From NCBI RefSeq assembly GCF_039540515.1, contig NZ_BAABFA010000008.1, positions 1 through 64,000 on the forward strand: DNA of 64,000 bases, read 5' to 3'. Positions within the stretch are counted from its first letter, which is position 1. Each line of letters begins with the position of its first letter. Positions 34,546 through 42,788 of the stretch are shown piece by piece. Position numbers and translations under genes: made by a program. This DNA is from Nemorincola caseinilytica (GTDB lineage Bacteria; Bacteroidota; Bacteroidia; Chitinophagales; Chitinophagaceae). Below the pieces are notes generated by a model. The model saw nothing but the letters and a program-made list of their open reading frames with translations, was not told the DNA's origin and did no database searches.

Positions 34546-35055
34546 ATGGTTTCAAAAAGGGCATCGTGGCGCGGTGTAGCGCTGGTGCTGTGCATGGCTA
34601 TACTCTTTGCCGCCTGCCAGCCGGTACCGCACTACCAGAAGCACGAGGCCATACCCCACAATGCGTGGGACTACAATTTCAAGCCCTCTTTCACGTTCGA
34701 TATCACCGACTCCAATTCGGTATACCAGCCCTACTTCATCATACGCCATACACAGGCATACCCCTACAACAACCTGTGGATGTGGCTGTACATAAAGACC
34801 CCGGGTGATACCGTGGCCACCAAGGCCCGCATAAACATAGTGCTGGCCGATGCCGGTGGCAAATGGCTGGGCCGCGGTATGGGCGAGATATACGAGCAGC
34901 GTATGCCCTTCTCTCTCGGCGACTCTGTAGACCTCAGCCGCCCCGGCACCTACACCATAGCGCTGGAACAGAACATGCGCATCAACCCCCTGCCCGAGAT
35001 ACTGCACATAGGTGTGCGCGTAGAGAAAGTGGCGCCCAGGGGAATGCGGTACTAA
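34546..35055 (+). CDS. gldH: Gliding motility lipoprotein GldH
   Basis: About 169 aa from MVSKRASWRG, which gives a signal peptide with lipobox LFAAC; an upstream TTG start is less likely. GldH hallmarks are FDITDSNSVYQPYFIIRHT, YPYNNLWMWLYIKTPGDT and LADAGGKWLGRGMGEIYEQRMPF. GldH is needed for gliding in flavobacteria and associates with the T9SS/gliding machinery; its presence fits the T9SS cargo genes in this window. Confidence 0.85.
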   Translation: MVSKRASWRGVALVLCMAILFAACQPVPHYQKHEAIPHNAWDYNFKPSFTFDITDSNSVYQPYFIIRHTQAYPYNNLWMWLYIKTPGDTVATKARINIVLADAGGKWLGRGMGEIYEQRMPFSLGDSVDLSRPGTYTIALEQNMRINPLPEILHIGVRVEKVAPRGMRY

Positions 35056-35062
35056 CGCTACA

Positions 35063-35089
35063 ATTCATAATTCAGCATTCATAATTCAG
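35063..35089 (+). repeat. Family D direct repeat (ATTCATAATTCAG)
   Basis: Two perfect copies of ATTCATAATTCAG, one base apart, ending three bases before the lpxH -7 element. Confidence 0.6.
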
Positions 35090-35092
35090 AAG

Positions 35093-35100
35093 TATTTTTG
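35093..35100 (+). promoter_or_regulatory. -7 promoter element for lpxH
   Basis: TATTTTTG, 16 bases before the lpxH start codon. Confidence 0.5.
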
Positions 35101-35116
35101 CCACCATCTATAGCAC

Positions 35117-35881
35117 ATGGTATTACCCGCAGGTAAAAAAATATATTTTGCTTCCGACTTCCACCTGGGAATACCCGACCATGCTACCAGCATAGAGCGC
35201 GAAAAGCGCATTTGCCGCTGGCTGGACGAGATACGGCCCACTGCCGAGCAGCTGTTCCTGGTGGGCGATCTTTTCGATACATGGTTCGAGTATAAGAACG
35301 TGGTGCCGCGTGGCCATACCCGCTTTATGGGCAAGCTGGCCCAGCTGCGCGACGATGGCCTGCACATAGAGGCCTTCACCGGCAATCACGACCTGTGGAT
35401 GCTCGACTATTTCCACCGCGAACTGGACATACCTGTACATCATGGCCCTATAGTCAGAGAGGTGAACGGAAAAAGATTCTTCATAGCCCATGGCGATGGC
35501 CTGGGCCCCGGCGATACCGGGTACAAGATACTGAAGGCCGTGCTGCGCAGCCCGCTATCGCAATGGCTATACCGCCGCGTGCATCCCGATACGGGTGTGG
35601 GTATGGCCTCATGGTTCAGCAGGCTGGGCCCCAAGCATGCCGATATGCCTGTGAAGGGTTTCCTGGGCGAGGATAAGGAGATGCTGGTGCAGTTCTGCCT
35701 CGAAACGCTGAAGAAAGAGCATTACGACTATTTCGTTTTCGGCCACCGCCACCTCGCATTAGAACACCCGCTGCCGCAGAACAGTCTCTACATCAACCTC
35801 GGCGACTGGATACGCTACGACAGCTATGGCGTATTCGACGGAAAGGATATGCGGCTTGAATATTACAAGGAAAAGGGTTAG
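35117..35881 (+). CDS. lpxH: UDP-2,3-diacylglucosamine diphosphatase
   Basis: 254 aa, the size of LpxH. It cleaves UDP-2,3-diacylglucosamine to lipid X and UMP in lipid A synthesis at the inner membrane. Metal motifs: ASDFHLG, VGDLFDTWF, TGNHDLWM, IAHGDGLGPGD and GHRHLALEHPL. It is much closer to typical LpxH than the 293-residue phosphoesterase at 14749. Confidence 0.88.
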   Translation: MVLPAGKKIYFASDFHLGIPDHATSIEREKRICRWLDEIRPTAEQLFLVGDLFDTWFEYKNVVPRGHTRFMGKLAQLRDDGLHIEAFTGNHDLWMLDYFHRELDIPVHHGPIVREVNGKRFFIAHGDGLGPGDTGYKILKAVLRSPLSQWLYRRVHPDTGVGMASWFSRLGPKHADMPVKGFLGEDKEMLVQFCLETLKKEHYDYFVFGHRHLALEHPLPQNSLYINLGDWIRYDSYGVFDGKDMRLEYYKEKG

Positions 35882-35917
35882 GCTTCCGATGCAGGTGGCC
35901 TGCTGATATAAATGCCT

Positions 35918-35925
35918 TAAATTTG
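35918..35925 (+). promoter_or_regulatory. -7 promoter element for the second hicBA
   Basis: TAAATTTG, 16 bases before the hicB ATG at 35942. Confidence 0.55.
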
Positions 35926-35941
35926 TTGAAAACAGTTAGTG

Positions 35942-36151
35942 ATGAACGAGATAATATTCGTAGTAGAGGAAAGTGATGAAGGAGGATATATCGCTAAGGC
36001 GCTAGGTACAGGTATCATTACCGAGGCGGAAACAATAGAAGAACTAAGGGAGGCTGTAAAAGAGGCCGTTCATTGTCACTACGAGGATGAGGCTACACGG
36101 CCCAAAATGATACGGCTACACCTGGTAAAAGATGAGGTTTTCGCAGCATGA
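35942..36151 (+). CDS. hicB: HicB-like antitoxin, short form
   Basis: 69 aa. EIIFVVEESDEGGYIAKALGTGI is the truncated RNase H fold of short HicB proteins, followed by TIEELREAVKEAV. It lacks the C-terminal DNA-binding domain of the copy at 16485, so repression would need another contact. ATG at 35942 chosen over the GTG three bases earlier. It overlaps the toxin gene by 4 bp (ATGA). Confidence 0.8.
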   Translation: MNEIIFVVEESDEGGYIAKALGTGIITEAETIEELREAVKEAVHCHYEDEATRPKMIRLHLVKDEVFAA

Positions 36152-36390
36152 GGATCCCAAGAGACCTTAATGGCAAAGAACTTATAGCCAGGTTGCGGGT
36201 ATTGGGCTACGAGCCTACCCGGCAGACAGGAAGTCACATTCGTCTTACAACACTGCAGAATGGGGAACATCATATTACCATCCCCAACCATGACCCGTTA
36301 AAGATCGGTACTTTGTCTGCCATACTCTCGGTAGTAGCAGACCATTTCAATATCAGCAAGGAAGAATTACTCCGCAAACTTTTCCAGTAA
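36148..36390 (+). CDS. hicA: HicA/YcfA-like mRNA interferase toxin
   Basis: 80 aa with the family pattern NGKELIARLRVLGYEPTRQ, TGSHIRL (catalytic His) and HHITIPNHDPLKIGTLSAIL. Translationally coupled to its antitoxin. Antitoxin-first order and sequence make this a second, independent HicBA module, not a copy of the one at 16485. Confidence 0.87.
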   Translation: MRIPRDLNGKELIARLRVLGYEPTRQTGSHIRLTTLQNGEHHITIPNHDPLKIGTLSAILSVVADHFNISKEELLRKLFQ

Positions 36391-36396
36391 CAGTTA

Positions 36397-37086
36397 TTAC
36401 CCCAGGCTGAACGCTACCGCGGCCGCAGCATGTATGCGTGTGGTGTCGAACACGGGTACGTTCACATCTTCCTGCGTCAGCAGCATGGGTATCTCGGTAC
36501 AGCCCAGTATTATGCCTTCGGCACCCTGTGCCACTAGTTCGTCCATTATATGCAGGTAGCGTTGTTTGGTATCGGCGGTAAAGATGCCCTTGCCCAGCTC
36601 TTCAAAGATGGTGTTGTGTATATAGGCCATATCATCCTGTGCCGGCACCAGGGTGGCTATGCCGTGTGCCGCCAGCTTCTGCTTGTAGAAATCCATGGTC
36701 ATGGTAGGCAATGTACCCAGCAGCCCTACCGTCTTTAGCCCTTTGTCGTTTATGGCCTGTGCGGTGGCGGTGGCTATGTGTATCACCGGCATATTCGTAG
36801 CCTGCTCCAGCGCCTCGGCGAACATGTGCATGGTATTGGCGCACAGTACTATGGCCGTTGCGCCACCATCCTTCATATTGTTGCAGGCGGCTATGAACTG
36901 GCGCAGCAGCTCGTCCTTCCTTCCGCCGTCCACCAGGTCTTTCACCTCGCCATAGCTGAAGGAGTGCATTATGCAGCGCGAGTAGTATATACCACCCAGC
37001 CGCTCGTTGATGCCCTCATTTATATACTTGTAGTAGTCTACGGTAGATACCCAGCTGGTACCACCTATAAGGCCAAGGATCTTCAT
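36397..37086 (-). CDS. Aspartate/glutamate racemase family protein
   Basis: 229 aa. The two catalytic cysteines are in VLCANTMH and ILGCTEIPML, the standard two-base racemase layout; the start KILGLIGGTSWVSTVDYY is typical of the aspartate racemase (RacX/YgeA-like) branch. It interconverts L- and D-forms of an amino acid, likely aspartate or a broad range; true MurI is less likely from the N-terminus. TACTTTTA lies five bases before the start codon. Confidence 0.85.
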   Translation of the reverse strand: MKILGLIGGTSWVSTVDYYKYINEGINERLGGIYYSRCIMHSFSYGEVKDLVDGGRKDELLRQFIAACNNMKDGGATAIVLCANTMHMFAEALEQATNMPVIHIATATAQAINDKGLKTVGLLGTLPTMTMDFYKQKLAAHGIATLVPAQDDMAYIHNTIFEELGKGIFTADTKQRYLHIMDELVAQGAEGIILGCTEIPMLLTQEDVNVPVFDTTRIHAAAAVAFSLG

Positions 37087-37109
37087 GGTATAAAAGTACG
37101 TTATGGGAA

Positions 37110-37219
37110 GTAGATAGTATGTAGTAGATAGTAAATGGTCGCGAGTCTAGTGCAACATATTTACCTATCCATTGTTATCGTTTTTTGTGGCCCTCTACTA
37201 TCTACTACATACTATCTAC
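37110..37219. repeat. Family C element with perfect 24-bp terminal inverted repeats
   Basis: 110 bp between divergent genes. Bases 37110-37133 and 37196-37219 are exact reverse complements over 24 bp, built of GTAGATAGTA units, and flank a 62-base centre. The left arm is followed by ATGGTCGCGAGT, as at 3647. Degenerate units continue to 37256, where they form the -7 box of the next gene. Confidence 0.8.
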
Positions 37220-37251
37220 CCGCACTTTTTGGCTTTCTACCGTCTACTGTC

Positions 37252-37259
37252 TACTTTTG
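37252..37259 (+). promoter_or_regulatory. -7 promoter element for the GT2 gene, inside repeat-like sequence
   Basis: TACTTTTG, 39 bases before the start codon, lying at the end of a CTACTGTCTAC stretch that resembles family C repeats. Confidence 0.5.
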
Positions 37260-37298
37260 TCGCCACTATAACGGTAATTGCATATATAAGAATACCCG

Positions 37299-38012
37299 AT
37301 GAGCACGCTATCTATTGTCATTCCTGCATACAACGAGGGCCCTACCATTCACCGCATACTGAATAAAGTAAAGGCGGTGACCCTTGTGAACGACATGAAG
37401 AAGGAGGTGATAATAGTGAACGACTGCTCTCGCGACAATACCGAAGAGGCCATTATGGCCTACAAGCAGGCCAACCCCGAGCTGCCGATAAGCTACTACA
37501 AGCACGAGGTGAACCAGGGCAAGGGCGCCGCCCTGCACACAGGCATAGCCAAGGCCACGGGCGACTATGTAGTGATACAGGATGCCGACCTGGAATATGA
37601 CCCCGAGGAATACAACATACTGCTGAAGCCTATACTGGCCGATTTTGCCGATGTCGTTTATGGTTCCCGCTTCATAGGCGGCAAGCCGCACCGCATACTC
37701 TTCTTCTGGCATTCTATAGGCAACAGGTGGCTTACCATGGCCTCCAACATGTTCACCAACCTGAACCTGACCGATATGGAGACCTGCTACAAGGTATTCC
37801 GCCGCGAGATGATACAGGGCATAAAGCTGGAGGAGAAGCGTTTCGGCTTCGAGCCCGAGGTAACGGCCAAAATATCGCGCATACCCAAGGTGCGCATATA
37901 CGAGGTGGGCATATCGTACTACGGCCGTACCTACGAGGAAGGCAAGAAAATAGGTATGAAAGATGCCTTCCGCGCGCTCTACTGCATCATCAAGTACAAT
38001 CTTTTCCGCTAG
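37299..38012 (+). CDS. Family 2 glycosyltransferase (polyprenyl-phosphate type)
   Basis: 237 aa, GT-A fold. LSIVIPAYNEGPTIHRIL opens the nucleotide site; VIQDADLEYDPEEY holds the DxD metal motif; GSRFIGG and the C-terminal FEPEVTAKISR and YEEGKKIGMKDAFRAL match dolichyl-phosphate-mannose synthase-like enzymes. It probably loads a sugar onto polyprenyl phosphate on the cytoplasmic face. No membrane helices are present. Its short distance to atpB (117 bases) holds a separate promoter, so it is a single-gene unit. Confidence 0.87.
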   Translation: MSTLSIVIPAYNEGPTIHRILNKVKAVTLVNDMKKEVIIVNDCSRDNTEEAIMAYKQANPELPISYYKHEVNQGKGAALHTGIAKATGDYVVIQDADLEYDPEEYNILLKPILADFADVVYGSRFIGGKPHRILFFWHSIGNRWLTMASNMFTNLNLTDMETCYKVFRREMIQGIKLEEKRFGFEPEVTAKISRIPKVRIYEVGISYYGRTYEEGKKIGMKDAFRALYCIIKYNLFR

Positions 38013-38101
38013 GCCGTACCCGTGCGCCCGGTACTTTTGGTGTTCCCGTGCCATTATATTTTTTTCTCTCCGAAAAATATTTTTTGAGAACATAAAACAC
38101 A

Positions 38102-38109
38102 TATCTTTG
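38102..38109 (+). promoter_or_regulatory. -7 promoter element for the atp operon
   Basis: TATCTTTG, 20 bases before atpB. A TTTG at 38083-38086 may be the -33 box, with a short spacer. Confidence 0.65.
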
Positions 38110-38129
38110 CGCAAAATTTCAGAGCGGTA

Positions 38130-39308
38130 ATGTGTCGTAAACGTCTCTTTTCCTTATTGATAGTGGCTTTCGGACTGTTTTGGGCGGTGAATTCCTCATT
38201 TGCACAAACAGAAGAAAACCACGAAAATGCCACTTCTGAGAGCCATGAAGCGGCCACAGAAGAAAAAAAAGAAGGAATTAACATTACCGAACTGGTGTTC
38301 GGCCACGTTGGTGATTCTCACGAATGGCACCTGTTCAGCCTCGAGGGCGAGCATGGTCATGAGACCGAGGTAGCCATGCCGCTGCCCGTTATCACCTATC
38401 GTCCCAAGACAGGCGAGTTCTCTATGTTCTCTTACAGCAGGTTCCACGGTGGCTGGTATCTCGATGAGTTCGGTAATCACATCAGCAATACCTCTTATGA
38501 CGGCCTGTATGTAGAAAAGAACATGAAGGAGAAGATACGCGCCGATAATGGCGATCCCGTATACGACCTCTCTATCACCAAGAACGTACTGTCTATGATG
38601 ATATCTGTTGTCATCATACTGCTGCTCATGACATCGGCCGCAAAGAAGTACAAGACCGCAAGCCTGCAGGCTCCCAAGGGTTTCCAGAACGCGCTGGAGT
38701 CTGCCATCATCTTCATCCGCGATGAGGTGGCCAGGCCCAACCTCGGTCCCAAATACCTCAAGTTCATGCCCCTGCTGCTCACCGTATTCTTCTTTATATG
38801 GGTGAACAACTTGCTGGGCCTGCTGCCCGGCGGCGCCAATTTCACAGGTAATATAGCTGTTACCCTCTGCCTCTCTATCGTATCTTTCATAGTGATGGTG
38901 GTAAAGGCCAACAAGCACTTCTGGGGTCACCTGCTCAATCCTCCGGGCGTGCCTACAGGTATCAAGTTCCTGCTGGTGCCTATCGAGATAATTTCGCTCT
39001 TCATTAAGCCTATAGCGCTTACCATACGTCTTTTCGCCAACATACTGGCCGGTCACATAGTTATATTGTGTGTTATATCCATGATATTTATCTTTGGTGC
39101 CCTTAGCAAGGGCATAGGTATAGGTTTCGTACCCGTATCGCTTGCTTTCGGTGTGTTCATGTTCATGCTGGAGTTGCTGGTGGCCGCCATACAGGCGTTC
39201 ATCTTCACCAACCTCACAGCAGTGTTCATAGGTCAGGCGGTAGAGGAAGGTCATGGTCACGGCGACGAGGCCCATGGTCATGAGGCGCACGGTGCAGCGC
39301 ACCACTAA
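38130..39308 (+). CDS. atpB: ATP synthase F0 subunit a
   Basis: 392 aa, long for the family because of a Bacteroidota-style N-terminal extension: signal-like helix, a Glu-rich stretch and about 100 periplasmic residues. Proton half-channel helices follow; the essential Arg is in ALTIRLFANILAGH. The C-terminus is a His/Gly-rich tail (EEGHGHGDEAHGHEAH), also common in the phylum and possibly metal-binding. First gene of atpB-E-F-H-A. Confidence 0.93.
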   Translation: MCRKRLFSLLIVAFGLFWAVNSSFAQTEENHENATSESHEAATEEKKEGINITELVFGHVGDSHEWHLFSLEGEHGHETEVAMPLPVITYRPKTGEFSMFSYSRFHGGWYLDEFGNHISNTSYDGLYVEKNMKEKIRADNGDPVYDLSITKNVLSMMISVVIILLLMTSAAKKYKTASLQAPKGFQNALESAIIFIRDEVARPNLGPKYLKFMPLLLTVFFFIWVNNLLGLLPGGANFTGNIAVTLCLSIVSFIVMVVKANKHFWGHLLNPPGVPTGIKFLLVPIEIISLFIKPIALTIRLFANILAGHIVILCVISMIFIFGALSKGIGIGFVPVSLAFGVFMFMLELLVAAIQAFIFTNLTAVFIGQAVEEGHGHGDEAHGHEAHGAAHH

Positions 39309-39373
39309 TTGAGTTGACAATAGCATTTTTAATATAGTACAAAGAGTTTTTTTTAATTTAAATCCATAGTAAC

Positions 39374-39625
39374 ATGTCAGTATTGAACACAATTATGCTG
39401 GAAGCCGCAGGTCTGGCTAAAGCAGGTGGCGCGATCGGCGCAGGTATAGCAGCCCTGGGTGCAGGTGTTGGTATAGGCCAGATCGGTCGTGGTGCGGTAG
39501 AGTCTATCGCTCGTCAGCCAGAAGCTTCAGGCGATATCCGCGCCAACATGATCCTGACCGCAGCGTTCGTAGAAGGTGTTGCCCTGTTCGCAGTTATAGC
39601 AGGCATCCTCGCTATCGTAATGTAA
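39374..39625 (+). CDS. atpE: ATP synthase F0 subunit c
   Basis: 83 aa, two helices joined by a polar loop (RQPEASGDIR). The ion-binding carboxylate is Glu in AAFVEGVALF. The first helix is a glycine-rich GAGIAALGAGVGIG. The motif looks like a proton-type ring; sodium-type ligands are not obvious. Two hairpins separate it from atpF. Confidence 0.93.
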   Translation: MSVLNTIMLEAAGLAKAGGAIGAGIAALGAGVGIGQIGRGAVESIARQPEASGDIRANMILTAAFVEGVALFAVIAGILAIVM

Positions 39626-39641
39626 GGTCACAGACGAATTT

Positions 39642-39715
39642 AACTGCATCCAATGCAAAGGGCCGAGGATGCAGTTATTTTAAACCCTATATCCCTGAAG
39701 GGACTTTCCCTTCAG
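39642..39715 (+). terminator. Two hairpins between atpE and atpF (possible attenuator)
   Basis: First hairpin: 10-bp stem 39642-39651 with 39667-39676, followed by ATTTTAAA. Second: 9-bp stem 39695-39703 with 39707-39715. Both are perfect. They lie inside the operon and could cause partial termination or 3' end stabilisation of an atpB-E transcript, raising the supply of subunit c. Confidence 0.55.
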
Positions 39716-39756
39716 AGCCGAACAGTGAATTTTTAACCAAATATATTTAACCATTC

Positions 39757-39785
39757 CCTTGCCCCCCTTTTAGGGGCCGGGGGTA
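39757..39785. repeat. Family A-like repeat between atpE and atpF
   Basis: CTTGCCCCCCTTTTAGGGGCC GGGGG; reverse complement resembles the CCCCCGGCCCC plus AAAGGGG pattern of family A. Confidence 0.5.
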
Positions 39786-39797
39786 TAACTTACGAAT

Positions 39798-40292
39798 ATG
39801 GATCTGCTGACCCCGGAACTCGGTCTATTCTTCTGGACGCTCGTAGCGTTCCTTATCCTTTTCTTCATCCTGCGCAAATTTGCATGGGGACCCATCCTCA
39901 GCTCTCTGGGCGAGCGCGAGAAAGGCATAGCCGACTCTATAGCCACTGCCGAAAAGGTAAGGGCCGAAATGAGCCAGCTGAAAGCCGATAACGAAAAGCT
40001 GATGGCAAAGGCCATAGAAGAGCGCACTGCCATGCTGAAAGAGGCAAAGGAAATAAAGGACCGCATCATAGCCGAAGCGCATGAGCAGGCCAAGGCCAGC
40101 GCCGATAAGATAAAGACAGAAGCGCAGCAGCAGATAACCCAGATGAAGAATGCCGCGATGACCGAAGTGAAGAACGAGATAGGCAACCTGGCAGTAGAAG
40201 TGGCAGGCCGCATACTGCGCAAGCAACTGAGCACTGCCGAAGGCCAGGACGAGTATGTGAAAATGCTGGCAGAGGACATCAAACTGAACTAG
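39798..40292 (+). CDS. atpF: ATP synthase F0 subunit b
   Basis: 164 aa. One N-terminal membrane helix (LFFWTLVAFLILFFILRKFAW) and a long charged coiled coil that forms the peripheral stalk and meets subunit delta. Length and layout are standard. Confidence 0.92.
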   Translation: MDLLTPELGLFFWTLVAFLILFFILRKFAWGPILSSLGEREKGIADSIATAEKVRAEMSQLKADNEKLMAKAIEERTAMLKEAKEIKDRIIAEAHEQAKASADKIKTEAQQQITQMKNAAMTEVKNEIGNLAVEVAGRILRKQLSTAEGQDEYVKMLAEDIKLN

Positions 40293-40312
40293 TCAAACTC
40301 ATTTAGAATAAA

Positions 40313-40876
40313 ATGCAGAACCCACGTCTTGCATCGCGATATGCGAAATCGTTAATGGACCTTGCCGTTGAGCACAACGACCTTGATGCTGTGCTTGCCG
40401 ATATGCGCACCCTGCAGGGAATATGTGCTGTCAGCCGCGATTTCGAGCTGATGCTGCGCAGCCCGGTGATAAAGGGCGATATGAAGCTCGGCGTCATCAA
40501 CGCTGTGCTGGAGAAAAGCAAGATGAACAAGCTTACCAAAGCATTCATACACCTTCTGGTAAGCAAAGGCCGTGAAATGAACCTGCCCGAGATAGCAACT
40601 GCATTCATAGCTAGCTATAACGAGCTGAAGCGCATAAAGACAGTAAAGCTCACCACCGCCCGCCCTGTGAACGACAAGGTAAGGGATGGGATAAAAGCAA
40701 AAGTGGCCTCCTTCATGCCCAATGATACCGTGAACATGGAGACCTCTGTGGACGAAAGCCTGATAGGCGGTTTCGTGCTGGAGGTAGGCGACAAACTGTT
40801 CGATGCCAGTGTGAGGAGGAGCCTCAGCGAGATACGCTCGAAGATAACCGACCACTCTTACGAAAGCAAGATGTAA
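40313..40876 (+). CDS. atpH: ATP synthase F1 subunit delta
   Basis: 187 aa. N-terminal helical domain beginning NPRLASRYAKSLMDLAVEH and C-terminal DESLIGGFVLEVGDKLFDASVRRSL, the standard OSCP/delta end. It ties subunit b to the F1 head. A family A repeat begins on the last base of its TAA stop codon. Confidence 0.92.
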   Translation: MQNPRLASRYAKSLMDLAVEHNDLDAVLADMRTLQGICAVSRDFELMLRSPVIKGDMKLGVINAVLEKSKMNKLTKAFIHLLVSKGREMNLPEIATAFIASYNELKRIKTVKLTTARPVNDKVRDGIKAKVASFMPNDTVNMETSVDESLIGGFVLEVGDKLFDASVRRSLSEIRSKITDHSYESKM

Positions 40877-40908
40877 GCCCTCCCTTCCTCCCCCAAGGGG
40901 AGGAGATG
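40876..40908. repeat. Family A repeat between atpH and atpA
   Basis: AGCCCTCCCTTCCTCCCCC, then AAGGGGAGG and AGATG, starting on the final A of the atpH stop codon. Same layout as the copy at 7519. Confidence 0.7.
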
Positions 40909-40951
40909 GGTTTTTTGATATTTGAATATTAACTTTTGAATTTTATAGTAT

Positions 40952-42532
40952 ATGGTTGACATTAAACCAGATGAGATATCGGCGATACTGCGCCAGCAAC
41001 TGGCCCAGGTAGACGGTGGCGCCAGCCTCGAAGAAGTAGGTACCGTATTGCAGATAGGCGACGGTATCGCACGCGTTTACGGTCTTACAGGCGTACGCCA
41101 GGGCGAGCTCGTTGAGTTCGACAATGGTGTAAAGGCCATAGCCCTGAACCTCGAAGAGGACAATGTGGGTGTGGTACTTATGGGCGACTATAAGGGCATT
41201 CGCGAGGGCGACAAAGTGCGCCGTACCAACAAGATCGCCTCTATAAACGTAGGCGAAGGCATGGTAGGCCGCGTGGTGAACACCCTGGGCGAGGCCATAG
41301 ATGGTAAAGGCCCCCTGAAAGGTGAGCTGTATGAGATGCCACTGGAGCGTAAAGCGCCGGGCGTTATATACCGCGAGCCGGTGAAGGAGCCCCTGCAGAC
41401 AGGTATCAAGGCGATAGATGCGATGATCCCCATCGGCCGTGGCCAGCGCGAACTTGTTATCGGCGACCGCCAGACAGGTAAGACGGCTATCTGTATAGAT
41501 ACCATCATCAACCAGAAAGAATTCTACACTGCAGGCAAGCCTGTATACTGTATATATGTTGCCATAGGCCAGAAGGCATCTACCGTTGCCGGTGTGATGA
41601 AGACCCTGGAGGACAATGGCGCCATGGCCTATACTACCATAGTAGCGGCCTCGGCTTCAGACCCTGCCCCGCTGCAGTTCTACGCTCCGTTCGCAGGTGC
41701 TGCCATAGGCGAGTACTTCCGCGATACAGGCCGTCCTGCACTGGTGATATATGACGACCTTTCGAAGCAGGCCGTGGCCTACCGCGAGGTGTCGCTGCTG
41801 CTGCGTCGCCCTCCGGGCCGCGAGGCTTATCCCGGAGACGTGTTCTACCTGCACAGCCGTCTCCTGGAGCGTGCTGCCAAGGTCATCAACAACGATGAAG
41901 TGGCCAGGAACATGAACGACCTCCCCGAGAGCATTCGTCACATGGTGAAAGGTGGTGGCTCGCTTACCGCCCTCCCCATCATCGAAACGCAGGCGGGTGA
42001 CGTATCGGCATACATCCCTACCAACGTTATCTCCATCACCGATGGACAGATATTCCTCGAGTCGAACCTGTTCAACGCCGGTATCCGTCCGGCCATCAAC
42101 GTGGGTATCTCTGTGAGCCGCGTGGGTGGTAACGCGCAGATCAAGTCGATGAAGAAGGTGGCCGGTACACTGAAGCTGGACCAGGCCCTCTACCGCGAAA
42201 TGGAAGCCTTCTCTAAGTTCGGTGGCGACCTCGATGCTGCTACAAAGAACGTTATCGACAAGGGTAGCCGCAACGTGGAAATACTGAAGCAGGCACAGTT
42301 CAACCCATATAGCGTAGAAAAGCAGGTTGCTATCATCTACCTGGGTACCAATAACCTCATCCGTGAAGTACCTGTGAAGAACACGCGTGCTTTCGAAGAG
42401 ATGTTCCTGCAGCAGATGGAGCTAAAATACTCCGATGTTCTGAAGGAGTTCAAGAAAGGTAACCTGCCTGAAGAAGGTCTCGCCAAGATGGTGAAACTGG
42501 CCCAGGACCTGATACCCCAGTTCAAGAACTAA
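40952..42532 (+). CDS. atpA: ATP synthase F1 subunit alpha
   Basis: 526 aa. P-loop GDRQTGKT, the arginine-finger region SVSRVGG, and DGIARVYGL near the N-terminus identify the non-catalytic nucleotide-binding subunit. It is the last gene of the cluster: a strong terminator follows directly and atpG, usually next in Bacteroidota, is absent. atpG, atpD and atpC must lie elsewhere. Confidence 0.96.
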   Translation: MVDIKPDEISAILRQQLAQVDGGASLEEVGTVLQIGDGIARVYGLTGVRQGELVEFDNGVKAIALNLEEDNVGVVLMGDYKGIREGDKVRRTNKIASINVGEGMVGRVVNTLGEAIDGKGPLKGELYEMPLERKAPGVIYREPVKEPLQTGIKAIDAMIPIGRGQRELVIGDRQTGKTAICIDTIINQKEFYTAGKPVYCIYVAIGQKASTVAGVMKTLEDNGAMAYTTIVAASASDPAPLQFYAPFAGAAIGEYFRDTGRPALVIYDDLSKQAVAYREVSLLLRRPPGREAYPGDVFYLHSRLLERAAKVINNDEVARNMNDLPESIRHMVKGGGSLTALPIIETQAGDVSAYIPTNVISITDGQIFLESNLFNAGIRPAINVGISVSRVGGNAQIKSMKKVAGTLKLDQALYREMEAFSKFGGDLDAATKNVIDKGSRNVEILKQAQFNPYSVEKQVAIIYLGTNNLIREVPVKNTRAFEEMFLQQMELKYSDVLKEFKKGNLPEEGLAKMVKLAQDLIPQFKN

Positions 42533-42553
42533 GTAAAATAACATTATAACCTT

Positions 42554-42590
42554 ACAGCCCCCGTACCACAAGTGCGGGGGCTGTTCTTTT
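42554..42590 (+). terminator. Intrinsic terminator of the atp operon
   Basis: Perfect 10-bp GC-rich stem (42554-42563 with 42575-42584) followed by TCTTTT. The next 180 bases hold no gene. Confidence 0.88.
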
Positions 42591-42711
42591 GCCGGCACCT
42601 TTTCCGATACGGTCATTGTGAAGCCTGTAGTATCTATTGGCCATAAGGCAGAAGCGACCTTGCGAACCATTATGAACAGAGTAAGAAGCCATCAGGGTCA
42701 TCAAGCGCATC

Positions 42712-42731
42712 CCTGTCTGCCGACAGGCAGG
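42712..42731. repeat. CCTGTCTGCCGACAGGCAGG palindrome
   Basis: 20-bp imperfect palindrome, a variant of the one nested in the repeat at 31717-31772. It lies in the otherwise empty stretch 42591-42766. Confidence 0.5.
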
Positions 42732-42766
42732 CTTGCATCATGGTTCAGGACAATGTGCAAAACAAA

Positions 42767-42788
42767 AGCGCCCCGAAAACGGGGCGCT
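42767..42788 (-). terminator. Intrinsic terminator of the DUF4402 gene
   Basis: Perfect 9-bp stem (42767-42775 with 42780-42788) with an AAAA loop, followed on the minus strand by a T-rich run. Confidence 0.85.

Noticed and set aside
38196..39392. A 398-codon frame antisense to atpB
   Set aside because: It mirrors the atpB coding frame and has no recognisable protein features.
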